Below the pieces are notes generated by a model that made no database searches, was not told the origin of the DNA, and worked only from the letters and a program-made list of their open reading frames with translations. A stretch of DNA of 64,000 nt from Theristus sp. LFF4_11 (lineage: Eukaryota > Nematoda > Chromadorea > Monhysterida > Xyalidae), in assembly GCA_030248135.1 (NCBI GenBank), contig JASANC010000735.1, positions 1 to 64,000 on the forward strand, written 5' to 3'. Of this stretch, positions 11,669-27,200 are shown in pieces. The stretch's first letter is position 1. The number at the start of each line of letters is the position of its first letter. A program made the translations under genes and the position numbers.

Positions 11669-14045
11669 TCACATGTCGGACAGCGAATCGGTCATGCAAG
11701 CACTCTGCAACACATTCTTGTAATACAGTTTTTCGTCTCGTGACCTGACGGTCCAAGCAACCACACGCAGACCCTTTCTGCGCCAATCGTCAATATAATT
11801 CCTGAAAAAATACTGGCTTTTTATGTACCTTCGGAGTTTGAACTGTAAAGCCATTTTATTCGAACGTGTCGGACAGAAATGACGTCACGTGCACTGCAAC
11901 ACGCGTTTCTCATGCACGTTCGGCAAACAGGTTTTTCCGCTTGGCTGATCTGGTCAGGTGAAAAAAAACATGTGAAGACTGAAGAGATAAACCGAACTGA
12001 AATTTTTGACGCCTGTGCGTGACAAACAAATGCTTGAATGCGAATGTCGCTTCGGCCCGACATAGTTCGAATAAATCTTACAATGCAATTCCCGAGAAAA
12101 TAAATCGCACTGTTTAGTTTTCCGTAGCACAAGAACAAGAAGAACAACGAATAATTGCGCGCAATGTAAATGTGCGCACTTTGAAATGGTGCGTTCGTTG
12201 GCGAGAATGAGCGAGGCGCCAGTGATCTTCCACAGCCACGCATGAATCAACCAAACATTGACACGATCCACCAATTGAGCGAGCACCGTCTGCCATAAAT
12301 GCGTGTGTCGCGGCTCGGTTGCTAGAATGTCCTTGTGCGAAAAGAAGTTCGGCCGCCACGTATGGCCAATGATGATTTTCGGGTCAACGCGTTTCAGCTG
12401 AAAATGCGCAGACAGTTGCCAATGACCGTCTTTGAAGTTTGTCGAAATCACGGGTGAAGAGAGATACTTGGAAGATATGAGCAGAAGAAGAATACTTGCT
12501 TGATATGTCAGATGGTGATAGAACGAGCACACGGACACCTTGTCATAGAGATCATCATGCTCCATGAATAAGTTACTCAACAAGTTCAACATCTGAAAAT
12601 GAATATGATGAAATCGCGATGCAAGTCAATCTGTAGGACTCCAGAGCCAGTACGATTTTAGTAGAGTTTCAAAAAACTACTCACGCGATCATCAGCGTCC
12701 TTGACGTCCAGAAATACTTTCAGCCCGAGCTGTTGCGACAATTGGATCGCCTCTGCTAAGGTTGGAACGGGTTCCCATGGAAACCTGCTTCTAAACAAAA
12801 TTAAGTGCGAAAACGTTTGCGCAAAAGCAACAAGTACACCAAACGATCTTCCTTCTGGTGTTGATGTGTTCACACACTCCAGCTAACACTGACCGATCGT
12901 GAAAGTTCGCAGCAGCATTCAGTGTTTTAACGTTTGCGTAACTGAGTTCACTGATTGTGCCGCTTCCGTCCGTGGTGCGATCGACCGTGTCGTCGTGCAT
13001 CAGCACCGCCACTCCATCGGCAGTCATCGCAACGTCAATCTCAACCGCGTCCGCACCACGTTTCTTTGCCTGAATTATTTTTCATTTTTTACCACAGATT
13101 TTGTCACTATCACTATCACGATATTGTTGTTTTTTTTGTTTCTGAGGGTCAATGTGTAGCTTGTGTACTTTTTAGCGTATGTTTAGCAGACGTGCTTGAT
13201 GCGCCAATTCAAAGTTGCCGGTGCTGTGGGTGACCCTGTCATACCATACCTCCAGGGAGGATCAGGCCAGGCAAGGTCACTTCAGCAATTTCGAAACTCC
13301 CCGTCAAAACACGGATTGTTGAAACAAGAACAACTTGTTTTCGTCTTGCCACCGATCTCTTTCTCTTTATGTCTGTGTTGGCGATACAATTTTTATTAAC
13401 TGATACATTTAACTGATATATTTTTAACATTTGCGCTGTTGGCAGTAGAATAAATTGATTGATTGAATTTCGTTTCACGATAAAAATTATTTTAATTCAT
13501 ATTCGGACGACGTTCGGACACGAAACTGCGCGCTCAGTTTACAGCTGTGAGGCTTTTCCACGGATCCATTCAACATTACTCTGCCTCCTTTGTACAAATT
13601 GATAATATCCTAATGGTCAAAAACACAAAAAATAAACATGAAAGGCGTACGTACAAGTACAACTGCTTGAAAATCAGCGGACGGTTAAGCCATTCTATCA
13701 GTCGTACAAAAAACATCCAAATAACAAACAAACATCGCTTCGAAAGTGAAACGGAGTTTTTCTCACCTCTCTCAAAGCCGCCAACGTATTCTCAGGCGCA
13801 TCGTCAGCCAATCCGCGATGTGCCACGAAACGCATTTCACTCATGAAGCGATTCAATGTCATCGAGTCCACGTTTGGACAAGAAAAATATTGAATCAATA
13901 GCAACGCGTTCACGGTAATAAACGTTGCGATGACGGCGCTGATTTTGAAACTGGACGTGAAAATGAAGCTGACAAACAGTGCAGTCGTCCACAAGGACGC
14001 AGCGTCCGTGGAATCAATTGAGCTCAGCACAATGTATCGATCCAT
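11669..14045 (-). CDS. GDE1: GDE1-like glycerophosphodiester phosphodiesterase
   Basis: This is a membrane phosphodiesterase expected to hydrolyse glycerophosphoinositol-type substrates. Six exons join in phase: 14045-13767, 13069-12894, 12790-12685, 12592-12500, 12397-12180 and 11801-11669, giving 334 aa. The N-terminus has a hydrophobic stretch (about residues 18-55). The catalytic core follows: VAHRG, APENTLAA, VEIDV, LMHDDTVDRTTDGSG and VFLDVKD. The C-terminal GLRVVAWTVRSRDEKLYY and MTDSL match human GDE1 rather than GDPD1. The gene ends in TGA at 11669-11671. The intron 12398-12499 has no GT donor: it reads CAA then GCAAGT, a GC-AG intron. It is also open and in frame (102 nt), so retention would add 34 aa not found in relatives. 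Confidence 0.92.
12398..12499 (-). other. Probable GC-AG intron, in frame and stop-free
   Basis: On the minus strand the exon ends TATCAA and the intron would start GCAAGT, ending TTTCAG before CTGAAACGCG. Family alignment runs straight from FYHHLTYQ to LKRVDPK, which supports removal. No alternative GT donor restores the match. Confidence 0.65.
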
Positions 14046-14639
14046 TGTGGAATAACAGAAATGGAAACGGACGCCGTCGGACGGTCACATGGAATGGATG
14101 ACGTTATGATGATGAACGATGGAAGACCATCGAATCGAAATTATTGAGAGCACGCAATTCATAGCCTGTGCAATGTGGGCAAAAACTGTATTCATGAAGC
14201 AGTGTTTAGTGTCGCGCAGCTGTGCATAACTACGCGCACGCGGTCACTAAATATTTTCTTATCTTTCAAAAAAGGCCTCGCGGCGGAGTAATGTTCAATG
14301 GATTTGTGGAAGCGTTGTAGATCTGGGGATGGGCGCGAAACAGGTCTTCGGTTGCGGGACAGGACAGTGAGGGAGCAAAAAGCTACGGACAAACAAACAA
14401 AAGTAAATGATTAATTAATTGCTGTTGAACACAATGCTACAAACACGGCTCGAGTTGTGAATGCGACATGATGTCTGCTGGTCTGAATACAAAAAAATGA
14501 AACGAAAAATCTAAACGTACAGGCAGGAAATGGTTTAAAAGAACAATAACGTTGACGACATTCTTTAAACCTTTTTTCATTTCTCATATATTTATTTTTT
14601 CTGATTTGTCATTGGTCATCCATCCTTGTTCATCCCACA
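14046..14639. promoter_or_regulatory. Divergent intergenic region between GDE1 and the small membrane protein
   Basis: This is 594 bp between two divergent start codons, so both promoters should lie here. I see no clear TATA box. A partial family D fold-back (about 14188-14262) lies in the middle. Confidence 0.45.
14188..14262. mobile_element. Family D short fold-back, partial copy
   Basis: It shares ATTCATGAAGCAG, TTTAGTG, AGCTGTGC and GGTCACTAAATATT with the better copies at 58992 and 59237, in the same order. The right terminus is missing or diverged. Confidence 0.55.
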
Positions 14640-15198
14640 ATGTACCACCGCAAATATCCTGTCACAACTTTGTTAAAAATCGAGGCGCAACTGCTGTTGT
14701 GCTCGTTGTCTGTCGTTATTGGATTCGCCAACAAAAACAAAACAACAGAAATCAAGGTATGGGTTGGGAAATGAGTTTGTGTGATAATATGCGAAGAGAA
14801 ATGATTTTTCTGCGCGAACTAAACCGAACATTAAAACTGCAAAACTTTAAAACATCAATTAAAAATTGTGTTGTGTCTGTGACGGGCCCACAATTACAGC
14901 AGTTGATAGAATCAACACAGAAGGGCCACTTCAGGAACAGAACAACAACGACCAAACGGGCAATATCTTGGCCGCAATTCTTGTACCAGTGGCGTTTCTC
15001 GGCATCCTAGTCATTGTCGCTGCTGGCGTCTACAAATACCGGAAAGAAAAGCAGAACCCTCAAATGAAGACAGCGCCGTCATCAGCAGCGCCGTCGTTAG
15101 CAGGCTCACCGTTGACTATGAGCGCCAGCACCATGAACACGACTGATTCAGGCGAAAATGTTGTTGGTGAAAAAATAAATGAAACGGATAAAATTTGA
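14640..15198 (+). CDS. Small predicted signal-peptide/single-pass membrane protein
   Basis: I do not recognise the family. A two-exon model fits: ATG at 14640, exon 1 to 14756 (donor AAG/GTATGG), a 178-nt intron, and exon 2 from 14935 (acceptor CTTCAG) to the TGA at 15196-15198, in phase, giving 126 aa. Exon 1 encodes a signal-peptide-like segment (LLLCSLSVVIGFA, residues 19-31). A short Asn/Thr-rich outer part follows, then a strong membrane segment (ILAAILVPVAFLGILVIVAA), then basic KYRKEK and a Ser/Thr/Ala-rich tail. An AATAAA lies at 15289-15294, about 90 nt past the stop. Exon 2 from the membrane segment onward is the firmest part; the exon 1 join is inferred. The real gene could have a different 5' end. 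Confidence 0.55.
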
Positions 15199-15288
15199 CA
15201 AAAGTGCGCGTGGTAAAATTAAGTACGATCTAAACCGAGCCTGCCTGGCTGCCTGCCGACTCTTTCACAAGAACCTTTTTAAATGCAA

Positions 15289-15294
15289 AATAAA
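15289..15294 (+). terminator. Candidate polyadenylation signal AATAAA
   Basis: A canonical hexamer lies about 90 nt after the stop codon of the small membrane-protein gene. Confidence 0.5.
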
Positions 15295-16118
15295 AAAGAA
15301 AAACCTTTTGAGTTAAATAAACCAAACCAACCACCAACCACGTTCGATGAGTGATCAGGGTTCGATTTTTTTAACTTAAAATCTTTTGGACTGATCCAGC
15401 CAGAGAGTCTGTACATTCTTCTAACAATGCGTTTGTGACACTTTCCACGGACTATTTGCCTAGAAATTCTAGTGGATTTTATGTTCGGCAAAAATTTTTG
15501 ACAGTTTTTACTTTCAGGCTGAAGATCGACGAGCAAAGTTCAGATACTGGAACTGGATACATACAAGCTTCTACAACTGGTTTGATGAGGTAGTTCATGG
15601 ACTAGAGACAGCAATAAAACAAAAAAAATACAATAAAATATAAAACTGTTTCTGCGGTGAACAAAACTGCTTGTCAACTTTCAACAACTTTCAACTCTTG
15701 GCTGTTGTTGATTTGTCGGTCCGGGTCGTCTCGAAGGCGTGGCGCGGCGTTGTCCATGAAGAACACGTCAAGTCAAACAGTCAAGTTTTCTCTCTGAAGT
15801 AATTAAGAAGCCACTATGGTTACGGAGGAACACAGAAAAATCATTTGGACCGAAAAACACGACTTGGTTTTGGATCCACATGCTGCACGAAATGTGTCAA
15901 AATTGAAAATATGGTATAATTTTCTTGAAAGTTTTTGCCAATTTTAAAAGTTCTGCCTATTTTTGTCGACCTTTAGACTTTCTTCCGGCATTTTGAATTT
16001 TTCTTAATTATCGGGATTTTTACTTTTTTCGAACCCTTACTGCTCCTAGTTGCAGACGTTGATGCGTGTCGTGCCGTGCGTGCGTGCCCTTCCCTTGTCC
16101 TTGATTGAACAAGGAAAT

Positions 16119-16855
16119 AGGGTTGTTAAACAAAAATGAAAATTTTTTTTTTTAAAAAAAAAAGTGATTAAAAAAAAACAAAAATGCCGATTTTTTTTTT
16201 AAAAAAAAAAATTCGAAAAATTTTCCTCTAATATGCTCTGAAAACCTCAATTTTGGCACAATTTTTCGAAAGTTCAACAAAAATTTTCTTTGATTATACC
16301 TCGTAAAACCTTTAGCAGTCGATTTTGGGCCGTTTTACCGACTGATTTTAGGCTTCGACAACATCTGCGATGAAGTTTTTGAGCGTCCCAAAGCTTAGCC
16401 TACCATTTCCGATGCAGATAAGGTGACGATTAGCCTCGCAGAGCGTCCGATTGTGCTCGCTGCACCGTTTGCAAGCGCTACGTTGTCTGGTTGCTGCTTC
16501 GTGTCGTGTCGTCGCGACACCATCAGAAGAATTGATCGAATTTCAAGGCGGTATGTTTGTCTTCACTTTAGCATTAGCTTAGCTGGGGACAATTAGTGAC
16601 GTTTTGGAGGTCAAAACACAAGAAGAGGCATGGTGACGGTTTGGAAAAGGGGTAATTGAGGTCACCAAAACAAAATCTGCAAAGTTCCGCCATACGGGTG
16701 TCATTCGGGAGGCGCTTGCATATCATATGTGGTTCTTCGGACTCCCTGATTGATTTAGCACAACTTTGATTTTTGAAATTTTTTTTTTTAAAAAAAAAAT
16801 TTTTTTTTTAAAAAAAAAAACAAAAATGACGATTTTTGTTTTTTTTAACAACCCT
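16119..16855. mobile_element. Non-autonomous Mutator-like element with 10-bp target duplication
   Basis: The ends are AGGGTTGTTAAA (left) and TTTAACAACCCT (right), an inverted pair, each followed inward by A/T runs and CAAAAATG motifs. The flanks 16109-16118 and 16856-16865 are both ACAAGGAAAT, a perfect 10-bp direct repeat. Duplications of 9-11 bp are typical of the Mutator/MULE superfamily. The 737-bp interior has no transposase. Confidence 0.8.
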
Positions 16856-17012
16856 ACAAGGAAATCATTGGAAATGCAGCATTGTATACGGTAGATGATA
16901 CTATGGAAGGAAGAACGAATACAGAATGCAGCAGCAAAAGCAACGCACGGTTCGGCTACGCAGCATGAACATTACGAACGCGTGACTTTGTCTTTGTCTT
17001 GGGGTGGGGGAA

Positions 17013-17281
17013 GAGATGTCAAGAAAAAAAAAATTTCTATTTTTTTCTTTAAAAAAAAATTTTTTTTTATTTTTTTTTAAATGAAAGTTGTTCAGAATTT
17101 TTCAGGGAGTCCGAATATCACCATCTGAGGAGCCACCGACTTAGAGATAGAGATGTCAAGAAAAAAAAATTTCTTTTTTTTTCTTTAAAAAAAAATTTTT
17201 TAAATTTTTTTTTTTAATGAAAGTTGTTCAGAATTTTTCAGGGAGTCCGAATATCACCATCTGAGGAGCCACCGACTTACC
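17013..17281 (+). repeat. Tandem duplication of a ~135-bp block
   Basis: Two adjacent copies each begin AGATGTCAAG, then A/T runs, then TGAAAGTTGTTCAGAATTTT, CAGGGAGTCCGAATATCACC and GAGGAGCCACCGACTTA. The copies are nearly identical. A diverged inverted relative of GGACTCCCTG lies near 16739. Confidence 0.8.
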
Positions 17282-17935
17282 ATATGACCCCCACTCATAT
17301 GGGAGGAGGGTGAAAATTTCAGACTTGGTTTCGGCGACCCCATTTTCCCACCGACGACATCACGTCTCGTGTTTTGCCTCTCAATTCACCTCAAATAACA
17401 TGGAAACAAGTTCCACAACAAACCGGTGTGATCATGCTGACGACACGAGGCGAAACAGCAACGAGCAACCAACGAAGTTACGCTTGCAGTGGCAGACAGT
17501 GCAATTTGATTTGTATACATACTTAAAAGTGATTTTTTTGATTCCTGATCAGAGGTTGCTTGCAATGAGTCGTTGTAGGTTCCTAAACCTAATCCTAATC
17601 CTAAGCCAAGCCTTTTTGATAAGGTGAAAATGATCAATTTAGTTTTTGCATTTTTTTCTTTCCTGTGTTAAAGGGCAGGGGCCACCGCCACTGCACATGC
17701 ACCTGTTTTAATAATGATGCATTACGGTGCAATTTCCACCTTTCGAGATCCTGAAAAACGATGCGTAAATGTGAGTTCTCTGCTTCTATCTCACCTTAGC
17801 GACATCGGAATTTGTTGAACTAGCCTTTGCGACGCTCAAGTACTTCAATGCGCGAGTCGATCATCACTCACCAAGGCTAAAAACAGTCGATAAATCAATC
17901 CAGAATACCACCTGCAGCGTTGAAGACTAAGTGAC

Positions 17936-18120
17936 AAGGTAAAGTCAAAGAAAATTTTTGTTGAACTTTCGAAAAATTATGCCAAAAACGGCATTTTCAG
18001 GGCACATTAAAGAAAAAATTTCAAAAACTTTTAATAAAAAAAATTAAAAAATGCTCATTTTTTACTTTTTTTCAAAAATTTAAAAAAAAAATTTTTTTTT
18101 GACCCTTACATCTCTAGGTG
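17936..18120 (-). repeat. Inverted partner of the AT-rich block at 16210-16310
   Basis: The segment CAAAGAAAATTTTTGTTGAA, followed by CTTTCGAAAAATT, is the reverse complement of the segment at about 16260-16300. A third, direct-orientation relative (CTTAATATATGCTCTGAAAA) lies at about 18286. Together they suggest overlapping fold-back elements. Confidence 0.55.
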
Positions 18121-18564
18121 GGTGGGGGGGGGTCTCTCTCTGCTTGAATATAAAAAGAGGAGAGAAACACAGCAGTACAGAGAGCCAGCCACCCCCCGCC
18201 CCACGGTCCGGGCCGGGCCGGTCGGGGGGGGGGGGGTTGTTGAACAAAAATAATTTTTTTAATTAAATGAAGGCCGAAAATTTTTTCTTAATATATGCTC
18301 TGAAAACAAAACCTCATTATTGTCGCGTCTGTAGCGCAGGTGGAGGACTTTTGTCTACCGTTCTGTGGGTGGAAAGTTCGAACCTTGCTGTGGACAAGAT
18401 TAAGAAGACAAAAGTTCATTCATCCAACTCAAGTTCATTCAACTTTTCAAAACAGCGAAGCACGGCGAGGGGTGAGGTCGAGGTGAAAATCTGGCGGTTC
18501 GCCTGTCGCCAAAAATATTTCAAGAAAACTCACCTCAATTGACTAACGAGTGAAGACGGACGAA

Positions 18565-22776
<4,212 letters not shown>

Positions 22777-24270
22777 GCCGACCGTCGAGGGTTGCAAGCT
22801 GCGCGTTTGCGCTTGCGTCCGTCCATTGGCTCATTTATGCTAACCTGCACGACCACAGCTATAAATCGCACATTTTCATGTTTCTTTTTTCCGCAGTGCA
22901 TAAAAGATCCAGCCCTTTGTAATCGTTGTTTTCAAACACAATTGTGTGTCGTTTATTTATTCAAATCACAAAGTTCTGATGATTGCCCACTGCCCATGCC
23001 GACTGCATTGGGCATGAGTATGACCCATGGCTATTTTATTGGTTTTATGAAGCACGCCACGGCACCGATTTTTAGAAAGCAAGAAAGAAGCATGAACTAT
23101 CTGCAACCGTTCTTTCAAAGCAAATTATTTTGTGATTTCAACACTGATTCTGTAGTTTCGTCGCGCTATTTTTTCATTTTCACTGATTTATCACTTCACG
23201 ATGAAGAAAGCGTTGTTTTCACTGATTGCTATTTACAGGGTTGCCAACACTGGATTTTGTCTCTATACCTCTGACAATTTTCACTCTGTCGAATTCTAAA
23301 TAATCAGCTTAATTTCAAAAAGTCACAAAGCTTAATAAGCTTTCTCCAATTCTGATCAATTTGACAGAGGTTTAGAAGCTGAGCCTTTTCCTAATTATAT
23401 ACTTTTGTGTTTTGTGTTGTTTTTGTGTTGAAATTGAACTCTTCACTATCATGCACCGAAATTTAAAGAACGTCATCTATCAGAGAGTTTTATTTTTTTC
23501 CAGTGATTGGCAGTTTTTTGCACTGCTGAATCAGCTGTTTGTTTTTTTTTTGTTTGTTTGCTTGCTTGTCGCCCAAAATATTTTATTGTATTTTACATTT
23601 GCTGTAGTTTTTCTGGTAAAAATTGTCTCGGATTTTATTGAAAAAACCTGTGCACTAATAATTTCAAGCGAACGAACTAACTGTCAAACTTAAATTTTGT
23701 AAAAAAAGGAATTTGTTCAAGATTTTGCACGGTCAAAAAATGCACCATTTTTGCAACTAGTGTGTCGGAAACTTGTTTGGCGAGACAACTTTCCATTTTT
23801 GGTGTTGGTTCATTATGCCAATGTGTTCCGCTGTATAATATCAGGCTTTGCTAACTACCTGATTATGCTGTTTATCGGATTTGTTGATTGATATATTTTA
23901 TTCTACGGTCAGTATTAGAGTTCTTTTTGTTTAATTGGTCTGGAAAATCAGAATGTTCCAACTGAAATGTGCACATTTGCGTCTGTGTCGTGTGACATAC
24001 GCAATCATGTTCTAACGTGTGTCGTTCTCGTTCACTTTTTTGGACTAACTGAGAAGTTCCGTCATTGAAAATGTTTTATCATGCCAAATTGAGTAATAAA
24101 ATTGAAATTTTGAAAACTGTTCATCGAAGGAGTTTTTTTGCAACAGTTCAGTCGAACCGCCCTCAATTCGAATGCGGTTATACTTGTTGTCCCTATCATG
24201 TGAAAGTAACTATGAACACTGCGCCACAATTTGTAGATGGGGAAAAACTCGAAACCTTCTCAGATCCCCG
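22777..24270. other. Intergenic region between the RING gene and WDTC1
   Basis: About 1.5 kb, AT-rich, holding the 3' UTR of the RING gene and the promoter/5' UTR of WDTC1. I saw no recognisable repeat family, RNA gene or coding signal. Longer frames at 22792-23274 and 23412-23693 are AT-rich and have no motif. Confidence 0.5.
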
Positions 24271-27200
24271 ATGGCGTGCGAGTGGCGGCAGAGCGCTCGA
24301 GGCAGCAGCGTGCACGGCCATGTGCGCAGCAGACAGCTGCACCGCACGTACGCGGCGCACACGTTCGCGACGCACTCCTACTGCTATCCGCACCTGGTGA
24401 AACGGCTCGGCTTGAAGGTGTGCGCTGACTGCTAGTTGGGGCCGGAGGGATTGCTGGACGAAACAGTGCTGGAGGCAGTGTCATTGGCGTTTGGTTGCAG
24501 GCTCAACTCGAGGGGCACACGGGCTGCGTGAACTGCATTCAGTGGAACGACAGCGGCACATTGCTGGCAAGCGGCTCGGACGATCACCGCGTGATTCTCT
24601 GGGACGCGTTCAAACGGCGCCAATTGCACACCATCGAAACTGGACACACCAATAATATATTCTCGGTGCAGGTCAGTTGCTGCTAAGAATATATATGGAC
24701 GATATAAGAGTGAGAAATACTGCACTGGTCGTCGGTGTGCGACATTTTACAGTTTTTTTGGTTGCTCAGTTCCTGCCGGACTCGGACGATCGTGTCGTCG
24801 TCTCAGCAGCGGGCGATTTTCGCGTTCGAATGCACAACGTCAATGGAAGGCCGGGCGATCAATGTGTACAGGTGGGTCGGCGCACATTGAACAAACGGGC
24901 GTCTGCCACGGTCGAATGTCACAAACCATTCGTTCCTTCCTTTGCATAATAACATTTTCTGTTTTTTTTTTGGTTTTCGAGGGGTACACATCACTGATGA
25001 AGCCAGCCCTCTTCTGCGCCTGATGTTGGCCAGGCTAAAATGCAGATGTTTTTTTTTACTTTTAATAGTCGTACGTGTGTGTGCGTTGTGCACAGGTGTA
25101 CTCGTGCCATAGTGCCCGTGTGAAGCGTCTCGCCGTGACCGCAGCAGAGCCGCACCTGCTTTGGTCGGCTGGCGAAGATGGGATGGTGATGCAGTGGGAC
25201 GTGCGCGAGCCGGTGACGTGTGCCGCACGGGGCCGCTGCGTGCATGCGCTCATCAACATGAACGCGCATTGTGGGCCGGACACGGAGGTTGGTTGCACGG
25301 CCGAAGCACGGTGATCGTCCTTGTGGGCAAGCGTACAGAAAAAAATGTATAAAATCTCAAAGAAACGCAAGCGATCGAGTTCACTCGCTTGTGATTATTC
25401 TAAACTGCTTTTTCAAAAGTTTTTCTACATTCGTTCAAATTGTCACGAATCAGAATAACGACTAGAAATTGCAACTCACATTCAAGATTTTTTTTTATAT
25501 TTTTTAATATTAATTAAATTAAATATTTTTTAATTTTTTAATATTAACATCACCAAATATTTTTGATTTCGACTTCTTCTGGCGACGTTTTATTGTTGCT
25601 CAAAAAACACCGTTCTTTTTCTGGTGACATCGGGCGTCAAGATTTATCATCAGATCTTACAAAACGCTTTTGCCGACGAAACAACAGAAAACCATAGAAT
25701 ACCAGATGGATGGATGATCGATGTGAGTGCGCAGCGGTCGAATGGCACAAGAACGCTAATGGCTGTCGTTTACTGTTGTCAGGTGAAATGCATCGCGCTG
25801 AACCCGTGCCGCGCGGAGCAACTGGCCGTCGGCGCTACGGATCCGTTCGCGCGCGTCTTCGACCGTCGCATGCTGGTGGCGAAGTGCATCAACATCGACG
25901 GCAGTGCGTCTGCCGCCGCCAACGGCGTCTACCGGCCGCTGTGGCATCAGCCGATCATGAACTTCTCGGTGCCCGGCGAGTCCTACGACGTGCCCCCGCG
26001 CGCCGCGCAGTACTATGCCGCTGGTTGGTGCTCTGGGGACAACGGTGCTGTCGGTTGCTTTGAAGGACTTGAAAAATGTGTGCACTATTGGTGAGCTGTT
26101 GTGCACTCGAATTCGGCGCCGTTCGTGGTATAGCGAACCAAAAGCACCGAAATCGAGAGATGGACGCTCAGATCTGTGGTGCTTCGAGCCGAGAGGCTGC
26201 CCCTGCTCTTGATGGGAGGGCAATGGTACAGAGCACGCTCTGCGTCCGTTCATCCGTACACCAAACCCACCGGAGTTTGCTACGGTCCGGTTTCCGGAGC
26301 CGTGGGCTGGGGCACAAAGTGAATTTTTTCTCAATTCTCAATTTATTTCAACTCAACGCGCTCGAAAGCGGTAACGACCAAAATTGATTTAGTGGGGTTG
26401 CCTGTTTGAATTTGCCGTCTTTGTGACTGCGCGTTTTTACAAAAGACGGTTTGGTTCATAGATTCGATAGTACTCCAAAACAGTAATTTTTAGAGATTTT
26501 CTGTTGACAATATCAACAGAATTGATTTACCAGAGAATGATTATACAGGGTGGTCCTCAACTAGTGCTACAAACTTTGCAGCGCTGTAGCTGATCAACAG
26601 TTTTAGCATTTTGGTTGAACTTTTAATTTTTTCACAAAATTTAACAAAAAGCACCATTCAGTTGGCGTGCTACAGTGCGAGAACGTTTTTTGACCGATTT
26701 TATCCACTCTGGTTCAACAAGCAAACGTGCTTTCCATGCACCAAAAGAGACCACAGCTGTTTTGCGACGACCAAAATTTTCAAGTTTTTTTGGTCGGAAT
26801 GGTAAAGCTGTTTTATATTTCTGATTGAAAATTGCAGTAAAATCTAAGTTCATCTTTCTAAAATAATTGATTGAAATTTTAATTAAAATACTTGGAAGGG
26901 CGGACGGGTTACATCGTTTCACAGTTGGCATCACTATTGATGGAGCACGCTGTATAATTGACTCCAGTGGTCAGTTTATAAAAGTGAGGAGTGACTAAAA
27001 AGTGAGGAGTTTTACTCCAGGATGTTCCAAAAGTTAGACCTTGACAATGTGTAAATAAATTTATTAGACCGGCACAAAGGTGAACCGGCAGAATGAAATA
27101 ATTCGGTGCTGATTTTGGTAAAAATCTTGACCAATATGAAGCCTCGGTCAAAAAAGGAACTTTCGTTTCAATTCTTCAGCCGGAATTCGTTAATGGTCTA

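Larger units (their letters stand above)
15199..18564. other. AT-rich intergenic region
   Basis: The spacer lies between two plus-strand genes. It contains the element at 16119-16855, the duplicated block at 17013-17281, an inverted AT-rich pair (16210-16310 against 17936-18012), runs of T then A, and a G-rich stretch near 18119-18238. I found no convincing gene in it. The promoter of the RING gene should lie at its right end. Confidence 0.6.

Noticed and set aside
17581..17606. Telomere-like CCTAA repeats (CCTAAACCTAATCCTAATCC)
   Set aside because: Only about four degenerate units in the middle of a gene-bearing region; too short to call an interstitial telomere.
22792..23693. Frames of 160 and 93 aa after the RING gene
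   Set aside because: Phe-rich low-complexity translations of AT-rich sequence in the probable 3' UTR and spacer; no supporting signals.
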